DNA of 64,000 nt from Amaricoccus sp003258405 (GCF_043226085.1 NZ_CP171225.1:62001-126000), one strand, 5' to 3'; positions 1 through 8,679 are shown, numbered from the stretch's first letter. Numbers and translations are program-made. Notes: generated by a model from the letters alone, not told the origin.

Positions 1-822
1 CAGATCGACAGCGCGATGTCGCTGCGCCGGGCGATCGGGTCTCATCCGCTGCTGCAGAAATACTTCCGCGTGCTGACGGTCGCCGACATGATCCCGCCGG
101 AGTATCGCGACAGCGGGCTCGAGTCCTACTACGACGCACAGCACGGCTGGACCGATGCCTGGAACAGCTGGGCCACCGACGAGTTCGTGCTCGATCCGAC
201 CAAGATCACGCTCGCCGTCGGCGGGACGGGCTGGGACGGTGATACGTTCAAGACCCAGATCCTGATGGACAAGCACGGGATCCAGATCAACAAGACCTCG
301 CGCAACAGCGTGCTCTTCATGACCAACATCGGCACGACACGCTCCTCGATCGCCTATCTGATCGAGGTGCTGGTGGGCATCGCGAAGGATCTGGACGACC
401 TCCTTGACGATGCCTCCAAGATGGAGCGGCGCTCCTTCGAGAACCGTGTGAAGAGCCTTGTCGAGCATGTGCCGCCGCTGCCGGACTTCAGCCGGTTCCA
501 CTCCGCGTTCCGCAAGAGCGATACCCCGGAGGGCGATATCCGCTCCGCGTTCTTCCTCGCCTATGACGAGGACAATTGCGACTATCTCGATCTGAACGGC
601 GAGCTGCTGCAGAAGCTGGAAAGCGGGGAGGAGCTGGTTTCCGCGTCGTTCATCATTCCCTATCCGCCCGGATTTCCGATCCTGGTTCCGGGCCAGGTCA
701 TCAGCCGCGAGATCCTGACCTTCATGCGTGCACTCGATGTGAGCGAGATTCACGGCTACCGGCCTGACCTCGGGCTTCGCGTCTTCACGACCGAGGCCCT
801 GAATTCCGTCGCCCAAACCTGA
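1..822 (+). CDS. Orn/Lys/Arg-family decarboxylase, C-terminal part (5' truncated)
   Basis: The open frame runs in from the window edge (five codons precede the first visible ATG at 16), so this is the last 273 residues of a longer protein. The family is PLP-dependent fold-type I basic amino acid decarboxylases. The visible part carries the family's C-terminal signatures: TSRNSVLFMTNIGTTRSS, and near the end PYPPGFPILVPGQ, which matches the usual YPPGIPxLVPGE segment. The PLP lysine lies upstream of the window. It is the first visible gene of an operon with an ATP-grasp ligase (29-bp gap) and a C45 enzyme, so its product is probably an amine used as a building block rather than for acid resistance. 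The substrate cannot be told from this part. Confidence 0.88.
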   Translation, partial: QIDSAMSLRRAIGSHPLLQKYFRVLTVADMIPPEYRDSGLESYYDAQHGWTDAWNSWATDEFVLDPTKITLAVGGTGWDGDTFKTQILMDKHGIQINKTSRNSVLFMTNIGTTRSSIAYLIEVLVGIAKDLDDLLDDASKMERRSFENRVKSLVEHVPPLPDFSRFHSAFRKSDTPEGDIRSAFFLAYDEDNCDYLDLNGELLQKLESGEELVSASFIIPYPPGFPILVPGQVISREILTFMRALDVSEIHGYRPDLGLRVFTTEALNSVAQT

Positions 823-851
823 AACAGACCGAGGGACAAGAGGAAAAGACT

Positions 852-2303
852 ATGCCGAAGAAAACCCTGAAGAACATATCTGAAATCAGGCGGTATTTTC
901 ACACCAACGAGGACCCGATATATTTCGTGTCGGCGACGAACTTCAACTTGCTCGGAATCGACGAGTGGGTGAAAAACTTCAAGTATATCTGCTACATGGA
1001 TTGCTTCGACGGGCGGCACCCCAACGTGCTCGTGCCCTCCGAGATGCCGCATGACGAGTTCCAGTCCATCGAGGACATCAACAACTACCTGCTGCAGCAC
1101 AAGGAAGTCGTCGATTTCGTCAAGGCCCGCGGCGGCAAGCCGAAATTCGTCTTCCTGATGTTCAACGAGAAGACCGAGGCGCTGGTCAAGGAACTCGGCG
1201 GCGAGATCTGGTTCCCCAAGGCGAGCCTGCGCGAGCGCTGCGACAACAAGATCGAGACCGTCCGGATCGGCGACAAGGCGGGCGTGCCCTCGGTGCCGAA
1301 CACGCTCTCCGAGGTGAAGAGCTATGCGCATCTCCAGGAGATCTGCGACAAGGCGGGCCTCGGCCACGACCTCGTGCTGCAGTCGGCCTTCGGCGACAGC
1401 GGCCACACCACCTTCTTCATCAAGTCCGAAGCCGATTTCGGCAAGCATGGGCACGAGATCGTCGGCGAGGGCGAGATCAAGATCATGAAGCGCATCGATT
1501 GCCGCGGTTCGGCGATCGAGGCCTGCACCACCAGCGAGGGCACCATCGTCGGGCCGCTGATGACCGAGCTCGTGGGCTTCAAGGAGCTCACGCCCTACCG
1601 CGGCGGCTGGTGCGGCAACGAGATCTTCTCGACCGCCTTCCAGCCCAAGGTCCGCGAGCAGGCGCGCGAGCTCACCTTCAAGTTCGGCGAGCAGCTCCGC
1701 AAGGGCGGCTACCGCGGCTATTTCGAGCTCGACTTCCTCATCGACAAGAAGACGGGCGAACTCTGGCTCGGCGAGCTCAACCCGCGCATCACCGGCGCAA
1801 GCTCGATGACCAACCACGCCGCCTTCGCCCATGCCGACGCGCCGCTCTTCCTGTTCCACCTGCTGGAATTCTCGAAGAAGCCGTTCCGCTTCGACGTCGA
1901 GGAGCTCAACGCCCGCTGGTCCGATCCCGACATGATCGACAGCTGGACGCAGATGGTGATCAAGCACACCGATGACAGCGTCGACATCATCACCGAGGCG
2001 CCGCAGAGCGGCATCTACAAGATGCATCCGGACGGCACCGTGGCCTTCGACCGCTTCGACTATCACCGGCGCGCGGTGGAAACCGAGGACGAGGCGTTCT
2101 TCCTGCGCATCCTCAAGGATGGCGACTACCGCTACGAGGGCGCCGATCTCGGCATTCTCGTGATGCGCGGCCGCTCGATGACGAAGTCCTTCCAGCTGAC
2201 CGACCGGGCCAAGGCCTGGATCGACGGCATCAAGAACTCGTTCTCGGCACGCCCGCTCAGCGCCGCCAGGGCCTTCGAGGAGCCTGCCTTCAAGATCATG
2301 TGA
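852..2303 (+). CDS. ATP-grasp domain ligase (biotin carboxylase-like)
   Basis: A 483-residue ATP-grasp protein expected to form an acyl-phosphate from a carboxylate and join it to an amine or other nucleophile. Visible features: a glycine-rich ATP loop QSAFGDSGHTTFF at about 177-189, and the metal-binding segments GYFELDFLID (about 289-298) and LGELNPRITG (about 306-315), where Glu and Asn bind Mg-ATP. There is no biotinyl domain and no carboxyltransferase partner, so a true biotin carboxylase is unlikely despite the resemblance. The C-terminal ~150 residues after the ATP-grasp core are unassigned. The ATG follows an aagaggaaaag ribosome-binding stretch. It lies between a decarboxylase and a C45 hydrolase/acyltransferase and overlaps the latter by 4 bp. 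The substrate is unknown. Confidence 0.85.
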   Translation: MPKKTLKNISEIRRYFHTNEDPIYFVSATNFNLLGIDEWVKNFKYICYMDCFDGRHPNVLVPSEMPHDEFQSIEDINNYLLQHKEVVDFVKARGGKPKFVFLMFNEKTEALVKELGGEIWFPKASLRERCDNKIETVRIGDKAGVPSVPNTLSEVKSYAHLQEICDKAGLGHDLVLQSAFGDSGHTTFFIKSEADFGKHGHEIVGEGEIKIMKRIDCRGSAIEACTTSEGTIVGPLMTELVGFKELTPYRGGWCGNEIFSTAFQPKVREQARELTFKFGEQLRKGGYRGYFELDFLIDKKTGELWLGELNPRITGASSMTNHAAFAHADAPLFLFHLLEFSKKPFRFDVEELNARWSDPDMIDSWTQMVIKHTDDSVDIITEAPQSGIYKMHPDGTVAFDRFDYHRRAVETEDEAFFLRILKDGDYRYEGADLGILVMRGRSMTKSFQLTDRAKAWIDGIKNSFSARPLSAARAFEEPAFKIM

Positions 2304-3313
2304 AACACCTCATGAACATCCGGTTCCGCGGCATCAGCGAAGACCAACCCGGCCCGATCTGGGCCGGGGTTTTCAACACGTTCTGGCCCGCCTACCGGCG
2401 ATGGTGGGGGCGGGAGGGGCTCGCGGCCCGGCCAACCTATCTGGAGTGCCTCCGGGCGCTCCGGACCCACATGCCCGAGATTGTGCCGCTCTACGAGACG
2501 CTCTGCGAGCTTGTCGGCGGCAGCGACAGCCAGGCGCGGTTCCTGAGCTTCTACTGCCCGCCGCGCTATCTCTCCGGCTGCAGCCAGGCGATCTGGCAGG
2601 GCGACCGGCCGCTCCTGGTGCGCAACTACGACTACCACCCGCGGGCCTTCGACGCGATCCTGCTCCGGACCGCCTGGGGAGGGCGGCAGGTGATCGGCAT
2701 GAGCGACGGGCTCTTCGGTCTCGTGGACGGCATGAACGACGCGGGCCTCGTCGTCTCGCTCACCTTCGGCGGACGGCGCGAGGTGGGCGAGGGCTTCGGC
2801 GTGCCGCTCATCCTGCGCTATATCCTGCAGACCTGCTCGACGCTCGACGAGGCCGTCGCGGTGCTCTGCCGCGTGCCCTGCCACATGAGCTACAACGTCA
2901 CCGTGCTCGATCCGGCGCGGCGCTACGTCACCGCCTATCTCACCCCGGACCGCCCGACGATCATCTCCAACACCCCGGTGGCCACCAACCACCAGGAGCG
3001 CGTCGAATGGTCGAGCCACGCCCGGTTCACCGCAACCGTCGAGCGCGAACGCTTCCTGCTCAACCGGCTGACCCAGCATCCGGAATCGGAGGAGCGCTTC
3101 ATCTCCGCCTTCCTGATGCCGCCGCTCTATTCCACGGCCTTTTCCTCGGGCTTCGGCACGCTCTACACCGCCGCCTACCTGCCGCGGGAAGGGGCGATGC
3201 AGCTCTGGTGGCCCGATCACGTCTGGAACCAGAGCTTCAGCGCCTTCACGCCCGCCTCGAAGCTGATCGTCCTGCCGGAGGACGCGCCGGACAAATACGC
3301 CCATCCCCATTGA
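2300..3313 (+). CDS. C45-family Ntn hydrolase / acyltransferase-like protein
   Basis: A 337-residue relative of acyl-CoA:6-aminopenicillanic acid acyltransferase (peptidase family C45). These proteins cleave themselves in front of a cysteine that becomes the N-terminal nucleophile, then hydrolyse or transfer acyl groups on amides. The key segment is SGCSQAIWQGDRPLLVRNYD, which places a Gly93-Cys94 cleavage site and the conserved RNYDY (108-112) as in the fungal enzyme. GLVDGMNDAGLVVSL is the usual following strand pair. The start used is GTG at 2300, overlapping the upstream stop (GTGA); an ATG at 2312 is possible. There is no signal peptide, so it is cytoplasmic. It is co-transcribed with the decarboxylase and ATP-grasp genes, so it probably finishes or trims their amide product. 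The reaction is not known. Confidence 0.85.
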   Translation: MKHLMNIRFRGISEDQPGPIWAGVFNTFWPAYRRWWGREGLAARPTYLECLRALRTHMPEIVPLYETLCELVGGSDSQARFLSFYCPPRYLSGCSQAIWQGDRPLLVRNYDYHPRAFDAILLRTAWGGRQVIGMSDGLFGLVDGMNDAGLVVSLTFGGRREVGEGFGVPLILRYILQTCSTLDEAVAVLCRVPCHMSYNVTVLDPARRYVTAYLTPDRPTIISNTPVATNHQERVEWSSHARFTATVERERFLLNRLTQHPESEERFISAFLMPPLYSTAFSSGFGTLYTAAYLPREGAMQLWWPDHVWNQSFSAFTPASKLIVLPEDAPDKYAHPH

Positions 3314-3329
3314 GCCGCGCCCGCGCCTC

Positions 3330-3358
3330 TTGACGCGCGCGTCACCTTCGCGGTAGCG
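3330..3358 (+). promoter_or_regulatory. possible promoter/operator ahead of the MATE gene
   Basis: TTGACG at 3330-3335 is followed after 17 bases by GTAGCG, a weak -10. A perfect 14-bp palindrome TGACGCGCGCGTCA (3331-3344) overlaps the -35. It lies in the 209-bp gap between the C45 and MATE genes and could be an operator. The evidence is weak because GC-rich palindromes arise easily in this genome. Confidence 0.25.
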
Positions 3359-3522
3359 CGGGGTCAGGCTGCAGACGCCTGCCTCCCGCGGGCCCGCAAG
3401 GGTCCTGGTGAAGGTCTGCCGGGGACATTCGCTCGAAATGCAGTCCTTTCCGCGTCTCGCGCGGATGGCAATGCGGGATCCATCCGGTATCCGCGAGATG
3501 CGCGCATGAGGAATGCCGCGCG

Positions 3523-4899
3523 ATGCCCGAACCTGCCCGCAATCCGTTTCTTCGCGGGGCGCTGCCCGCGATCTTTGCCCGCACGGCGCTGCCGATCATC
3601 TTCGTGATGGGCATGAACGGCCTCCTGACCGTCGTCGATGCCCTCTTCCTCGGGCATTTTGCCGGGGAGGCCGCCTTGGCGGCCGTCACCCTGATCTTCC
3701 CGCTCTACATGCTGATCGTCGCACTCGCGACGCTGGTCGCGAGCGGCATGGCCAGCATTCTCGCCCGGCTGCTCGGGGCAGGGCGGCGCGATGCGGCGCG
3801 CGAGATCTTCGCCCGCGCCCATTGGCTCGCGCTGGCGGCCGGTGTGGCGCTGATCGCGCTTCATGCGCTCCTCGGCGGCGCACTCGTCGTCAGGGTCGCG
3901 GGCGCGGATCCCGCGCTGGCCGCACCGGCGGCGCTCTACCTGCGCATCCTCGTACTCTTCGCACCGCTCCAGTTCCTGCTCGCGGTCAATTCCGACGCGC
4001 TGCGCAGCGAGGGCCGCGCCGGCTTCATGGCGGCGGCGAGCCTTCTGGTCTCGCTCGGCAACATTGCCTTCGACTATCTGCTGATCGCAAGGCTCGATCT
4101 CGGCGTGGCGGGCTCGGCCTTCGGGACGGTGCTCGCCCAGGCGCTGGCGCTCGGCATCATCCTCGCCGCCCGCGCGCGCGGCGGCATGGCGCTCGGTCTC
4201 CCGGCCCTGCGCCGGAACGCCACCCTCGCAGGCTCGGGCGGCATGCTCGCGCTCGGCGCGCCGCAGAGCCTCGGCTTTCTCGGCATCGCGCTGGTCTCCT
4301 CGGCGATCCTGCTCAGGCTGCAGACGCTGGCGCTGCCGGACTATCCCGCGACGGTGGCGGCCTATGGCATCGTCACGCGCGTCCTCACCTTCGCCTTCCT
4401 GCCGCTGCTCGGTCTGTCGCAGGCGATGCAGTCCATCGTCGGCAACAACCACGGCGCCGGGCTGGCGGAGCGGGTGCGCGGCGCGGTCCGCCTCGCGCTC
4501 GGCTGCGCCTTCGTCTACGGCGCGGCGGTGGAGGCCCTCGCGATGGGCTTCGCCGCGCCGATCGGCGGGCTCTTCGTCGCCGATCCCCGGGTCATTGCCG
4601 AGGTCGCGGCGATCCTGCCCGTCATGGTGACGCTCTATGTGCTCACCGGGCCGCACATGATGGTCGCGGCCTGGTTCCAGGCGCTCGGCGATGCGCCGCG
4701 CGCGGCGCTTCTGGGCCTCGCGAAACCCTATCTTTTCACCCTGCCGCTGATCGTGCTGCTGCCGCATCTGTTGGGCCCCCGGGCGATCTGGTGGGCGATG
4801 CCGGGGGCCGAGGCGCTGCTTGCGCTCCTCACGCTCGCGGTGCTCTGGCGGGCCATCCGCGCCCGCAACCCTGCCCGGGCCAGGGCGGTCCGGCCATGA
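3523..4899 (+). CDS. MATE-family multidrug/metabolite exporter
   Basis: A 458-residue polytopic inner-membrane protein with about twelve hydrophobic segments in two similar halves, the usual length for MATE exporters driven by H+ or Na+. The N-terminus reads GALPAIFARTALPIIFVMGMNGLLTVVDALFLGHF, with the family's early Leu/Val-Asp arrangement, and VNSDALRSEGRAGFMAAASLLV follows the fourth helix. The ATG is preceded by GAGGAA at good spacing. It is on the same strand and 209 bp after the amide-pathway operon, so it could export that product, but the gap may hold its own promoter. It overlaps the next gene by 4 bp (ATGA). Confidence 0.9.
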   Translation: MPEPARNPFLRGALPAIFARTALPIIFVMGMNGLLTVVDALFLGHFAGEAALAAVTLIFPLYMLIVALATLVASGMASILARLLGAGRRDAAREIFARAHWLALAAGVALIALHALLGGALVVRVAGADPALAAPAALYLRILVLFAPLQFLLAVNSDALRSEGRAGFMAAASLLVSLGNIAFDYLLIARLDLGVAGSAFGTVLAQALALGIILAARARGGMALGLPALRRNATLAGSGGMLALGAPQSLGFLGIALVSSAILLRLQTLALPDYPATVAAYGIVTRVLTFAFLPLLGLSQAMQSIVGNNHGAGLAERVRGAVRLALGCAFVYGAAVEALAMGFAAPIGGLFVADPRVIAEVAAILPVMVTLYVLTGPHMMVAAWFQALGDAPRAALLGLAKPYLFTLPLIVLLPHLLGPRAIWWAMPGAEALLALLTLAVLWRAIRARNPARARAVRP

Positions 4900-5324
4900 G
4901 CGCGGCGCGTCTCACCCCGGCCGAAGCCAAGGCCGAGGCCCGGCGGCTGCGCACGACCCTCGCCGCCGAGGGCGTGGCGATCAGCCACGGGCAGGCGCTC
5001 GAGCGCGTGGCCCGGGCGCAGGGCTTCCGCGACTGGAACGCGCTCCACGCCGCCATCGCCCGCCGCCCGCCCGCGGGCTTCGTGCCCGGCGGCCGGGTGC
5101 GCGGCCACTACCTCGGCCAGCCCTTCGAGGCGACGGTGCTGCGCGCGGCCCGGCTCCGGCCCGGCTGGTACCGGCTCGAGCTCGCGCTCGACCGCCCGGT
5201 CGATGTCGTGACCTTCGCGAGCTTCTCGAACCTCCGCCGGCGCGTGCGGGGCACTGTCGGCCCGGCAGGCACCTCGCGCGAACGCACCGCCGACGGGCGG
5301 CCGCATCTGGAAATCGAGCTCTGA
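4896..5324 (+). CDS. glyoxalase-related domain protein
   Basis: A 142-residue protein whose first 55 residues (LTPAEAKAEARRLR then AISHGQALERVARAQGFRDW then NALHAAIA) match the short helical glyoxalase-related protein domain, found alone or fused to glyoxalase/dioxygenase proteins. The remaining 85 residues form a basic, beta-rich tail with PGGRVRGHYLGQPFEATVL, a type of small barrel. No metal ligands or catalytic residues are evident. The ATG overlaps the MATE stop (ATGA), so it is translationally coupled to the exporter. The function is unknown. Confidence 0.75.
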   Translation: MSAARLTPAEAKAEARRLRTTLAAEGVAISHGQALERVARAQGFRDWNALHAAIARRPPAGFVPGGRVRGHYLGQPFEATVLRAARLRPGWYRLELALDRPVDVVTFASFSNLRRRVRGTVGPAGTSRERTADGRPHLEIEL

Positions 5325-5485
5325 GCGGGCCCCTCCGGCATGCCGGGGACTGGCACCGATCTGCAACAGCTTCCACCTCAAAGGAAAAACATCCGCCAAA
5401 AGTTTTTTGTGTTCTCAAAGGTGCGGTCTACCCAAGAGAGAGAAACACCGGAACACCAGATCCATCCACGCACGGGAGGCTGGCG

Positions 5486-5845
5486 ATGGAATTGCTCGAC
5501 CGTTCACTGAATATTTACGATTACCTGACGTTCGCCGCGATCATACTGATGATCGTCGTCCTTCTCGCGATCATTCTCTTCATCATGGGTCTGCCGGGGC
5601 GCATCGCTATTGCGCGCAACCATCCCCATGCCGAGGCGGTGAAGATCATGGGCTGGATGGGCTTCCTCGCCGTCGTGCCCTGGGTGCATGCCTTCATGTG
5701 GGCCTTCCACGATTCCATGACCGTCGATCTGCGCCGCACGCCGAAAGAGGAACGCGATCACGTCCGCGCGGAAATCGCGCGGCTCGGCGGCAAACCGAAA
5801 GCCGAAAATCCCGGGGGCGACGATGCCGGTCCGCAGGAAGGCTGA
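5486..5845 (+). CDS. DUF3302 inner-membrane protein
   Basis: A 119-residue protein with two transmembrane segments (about 14-38 and 55-78) and a charged cytoplasmic tail rich in Lys, Glu and Arg. It matches the DUF3302 family, which is typically encoded next to a HlyD-type adaptor, as in the yibI-yibH pair of enterobacteria. The same arrangement is seen here: the HlyD gene starts 48 bp downstream. The ATG at 5486 follows GGGAGG. It may be the inner-membrane anchor or channel for the adaptor and outer-membrane factor that follow; this is inference. Confidence 0.85.
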   Translation: MELLDRSLNIYDYLTFAAIILMIVVLLAIILFIMGLPGRIAIARNHPHAEAVKIMGWMGFLAVVPWVHAFMWAFHDSMTVDLRRTPKEERDHVRAEIARLGGKPKAENPGGDDAGPQEG

Positions 5846-5893
5846 GCGCCACATCGCCCGGCCCGGCGCCGGGGCAGCAGAGGAGGCCCGCAC

Positions 5894-7039
5894 ATGCTGA
5901 TCGCGGTCGGGATCACGCTTTTCTACATCATTTTCGTCTGGCTGATCTTCTTCAAGCTCAAGCTCCTCAAGTTCAGCATCGTCTGGGGCGTGGTCTCGTT
6001 CTGGGTCGGCGCGCATCTCATGCTGATCTTCCTCGTGACGCTGCGCTTCTATCAGCCATATTCGATGGACGCCCATGTCATCCGCAGCACGATCCAGATC
6101 ATCCCGCGCCTCACCCAGCCGACGATCCTCACCGAAGTGGTCGTCGAGCCCAACGTGCCGGTGAAGAAGGGCGACCCGCTCTACCGCTTCGATCAGACCG
6201 TCTTCGCCCGCCAGGTCGAGCAGGCGACCGCGCAGCTCGCTTCCGCCGAGCAGAACGTGCTCATTCTCCAGCAGGATCTCGCCGCGGCGAAGGATGCGGT
6301 GACGCGCGCCAACGCCCAGCTCGCCTATTCGCTCTCCCAGCAGACCCGCTACGGCAACCTCGTGCCCAAGGGCGGCGCGCGCCAGGACGAGCTGGACCGC
6401 TGGAACGCCCAGGTCGAGCAGGACAAGGCCGCCGTCTCCGAGGCCGAAGCCAACCAGCAGAAGGCCCAGCTCGCGGTCGATGCCAATGTCGACGGGGTGA
6501 ACCCGGACGTGGCCGCGGCGAAGGCCCAGCTCGCCGAGGCGCAGTATTTTCTCGACAACACCACGATCAACGCCCCCGAAGACGGCATGATCGTCTCGCA
6601 GCAGGCCCGCCCGGGGCTCGTGGTGGGCGAAATGCGGCTCGGCGCGATCGCGAGCTTCGTGACCGCCGAGGACCCCTACCTGCTCGCGACCTACCGCCAG
6701 CAGAACCTCAAGTTCGTGCAGCCGGGCCAGGATGTCGAGGTCGCGCTCGATCTCTATCCGGGCGACATCATTCCGGGCAAGGTCGAGGCGGTCTGGTGGG
6801 CCACCTCGCAGGGCCAGCTCCTGCCCTCGGGGCGGCTGCCGCATTTCATGCTGCCGAAGCTGCCGGGCCGGATCGCGGTGCAGATCCGCCTCGATCCGCC
6901 CGACGGCCGCGAGATCCCGGCCGGCGCCCATGCGGCGGTGGCGATCTACACCGGTGGCGCCACGAGCTTCGAGTTCCTCCGCCGGATCAACATCCGCATC
7001 TACTCGTTCGGCAACTTCATTCGCCCGCTGAACATCTGA
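5894..7039 (+). CDS. HlyD-family membrane fusion protein
   Basis: A 381-residue periplasmic adaptor (EmrA/YibH type). Two hydrophobic segments at the N-terminus (about 2-23 and 32-56) are followed by a beta strand pair with the biotinyl-lipoyl motif PTILTEVVVEPNVPVKKGDPLYRF. Next come a long coiled-coil hairpin rich in Ala/Gln/Glu (about 105-215), the second lipoyl half APEDGMIVSQQARPG, and a beta-barrel region. Such adaptors bridge an inner-membrane transporter and an outer-membrane channel. AGAGGAGG precedes the start. It lies in one operon with DUF3302 upstream and a NodT channel overlapping downstream, but no RND, MFS or ABC pump gene is adjacent. Confidence 0.92.
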   Translation: MLIAVGITLFYIIFVWLIFFKLKLLKFSIVWGVVSFWVGAHLMLIFLVTLRFYQPYSMDAHVIRSTIQIIPRLTQPTILTEVVVEPNVPVKKGDPLYRFDQTVFARQVEQATAQLASAEQNVLILQQDLAAAKDAVTRANAQLAYSLSQQTRYGNLVPKGGARQDELDRWNAQVEQDKAAVSEAEANQQKAQLAVDANVDGVNPDVAAAKAQLAEAQYFLDNTTINAPEDGMIVSQQARPGLVVGEMRLGAIASFVTAEDPYLLATYRQQNLKFVQPGQDVEVALDLYPGDIIPGKVEAVWWATSQGQLLPSGRLPHFMLPKLPGRIAVQIRLDPPDGREIPAGAHAAVAIYTGGATSFEFLRRINIRIYSFGNFIRPLNI

Positions 7040-7059
7040 TGGCACGGAGGGCAGGGCAG

Positions 7060-8655
7060 ATGAGACGATCGTTCCGCAGCCGCGCCGGCGTGCTCCTCCG
7101 GAGCGCCGCCGTCGCGGGCCTCCTCGCCGGCTGCACCATGGTCGGCCCGGATTTCACCCGCCCCTCGAGCCCGGTCCTCGACCGCTGGATCGAGGAAAAC
7201 GCCCCGGGCCCGGATGCCGCAACCGGCCTCACCACCCGCAGCGCGCCGGTGGTGCGCTGGTGGGAGACCTTCCGCGACCCGGTGCTCGACGGGCTCGTGG
7301 CCGAGGCCTATGCCCAGAACCTCACGCTGCAGATGGCGGGCGCGCGGGTGATGCAGGCCCGCGCCCAGCTCGGCATCGCCCATGGTGAGCTATTCCCGCA
7401 GTCCCAGGCCGTCGGGGCGGCCTATTCCCGGCGCCGGATCAGCGAGAACCTCGGCCCGGTGCAGGACATCGAGCGCTTCGTGCCGCTCGATCTCACCTTC
7501 GCCACCTCCGAGGCCGCCTTCGATGCGCAATGGGAGCTCGACGTCTGGGGCGGCCAGCGCCGCGGGGTCCAGGCGGCGCGCGCCAACCTTGCCGCCGAGG
7601 TCGCCAATTACGACGACGCGCTCGTCACCCTCGTGGGCGATGTCGCCGCGGTCTACATCAACATCCGCGCGCTGCAGCAGACGCTCGGCGTCACCCGCGC
7701 CAACATCGCGCTCCAGACCCAGGGCAATGACCTCACCCGCAACCGCTTCGACGAGGGCGTGACCACCGATCTCGACGTGCAGGAATCGACCGCGCTTCTC
7801 AACCGCACCCGCGCCATGGTGCCGATGCTGGAGAGCGACCTGCAGCAGGCCAAGAACGCGCTTGCCGTCCTGCTCGCCCAGCCGCCGTCGCGGATGACGA
7901 AGCTGCTCGGCAGCTCCGGCCCGATCCCGCGGGCGCACGGCAAGGTCGATGTCGGCATCCCGGCCGAGCTCCTGCGGCGGCGGCCCGACATCCGCGCCGC
8001 CGAGCTCGAGGCCGCGGCGCAATCGGCCAATGTCGGCGTCGCGATCAGCGACCTCTACCCGCAGTTCGTGCTCACCGGCAGCATCGGCACCATGGCGAGC
8101 TCGGGCAACGATCTCTTCGCCGCCAACAGCGTCACGTCGCTCGCAAGCCCCGGCGTGGTCTGGAACGTGCTCAACTACGGCCGGATCCAGAACAACGTCC
8201 GCGCGCAGGACGCCGCCTTCCAGGGCCTCGTCGCGAATTACCAGAACACCGTGCTCGCAGCCTATGCCGAGGTCGAGAACGCGCTCGTCGCCTATCAGAA
8301 GTCCCGCACCCAGGTCGGCTATCTCGAGGCCGCCTCCGAGGCGGCACGCAAGGCCGCCGAGATCGCGCTCTCGCAATATGGCGACGGCGTCGCCGATTAC
8401 AGCCGCGTGCTCAACACCCAGGAGGCCGCGCTCCGCATCGAGGCCGCCCTCGTCGATGCCCGTGCCCAGGTCTCGGAAAACCTCGTCGCGCTCTACAAGG
8501 GGCTCGGCGGCGGCTGGGAAATCCGGGCGGGCCGCGAATTCCTGCCCGACGATGTCATTGCCGAGATGGCCTATCGCACCGACTGGGGCGATCTCCTGAA
8601 GGAACCGGCCCGCGCCGCGGAGCCGGCTGCCGCCGCCGCCGGCGCGCCGGGCTGA
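7060..8655 (+). CDS. NodT-family outer-membrane efflux lipoprotein
   Basis: A TolC/OprM-like outer-membrane factor of 531 residues. It begins with a basic signal peptide and a lipobox LLAGC (cysteine about residue 25), followed by VGPDFTRP, the hallmark of NodT-family lipoproteins. Two similar OEP halves follow: the first with RWWETFRDPVLDGLV and AQLGIAHGELFPQ, the second with LLRRRPDIRAAELEAAAQSANVG. I chose ATG 7060 because GGAGG sits nine bases upstream; an in-frame ATG at 7039 overlaps the HlyD stop but has no ribosome-binding site. It forms the outer-membrane exit for the upstream adaptor. Confidence 0.93.
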   Translation: MRRSFRSRAGVLLRSAAVAGLLAGCTMVGPDFTRPSSPVLDRWIEENAPGPDAATGLTTRSAPVVRWWETFRDPVLDGLVAEAYAQNLTLQMAGARVMQARAQLGIAHGELFPQSQAVGAAYSRRRISENLGPVQDIERFVPLDLTFATSEAAFDAQWELDVWGGQRRGVQAARANLAAEVANYDDALVTLVGDVAAVYINIRALQQTLGVTRANIALQTQGNDLTRNRFDEGVTTDLDVQESTALLNRTRAMVPMLESDLQQAKNALAVLLAQPPSRMTKLLGSSGPIPRAHGKVDVGIPAELLRRRPDIRAAELEAAAQSANVGVAISDLYPQFVLTGSIGTMASSGNDLFAANSVTSLASPGVVWNVLNYGRIQNNVRAQDAAFQGLVANYQNTVLAAYAEVENALVAYQKSRTQVGYLEAASEAARKAAEIALSQYGDGVADYSRVLNTQEAALRIEAALVDARAQVSENLVALYKGLGGGWEIRAGREFLPDDVIAEMAYRTDWGDLLKEPARAAEPAAAAAGAPG

Positions 8656-8679
8656 GCCGACGCGCCGCAGCGACCGGGC

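Noticed and set aside
852..2303. Acetyl/propionyl-CoA carboxylase biotin carboxylase subunit
   Set aside because: No biotinyl carrier or carboxyltransferase gene is adjacent and the neighbours are a decarboxylase and a C45 enzyme.
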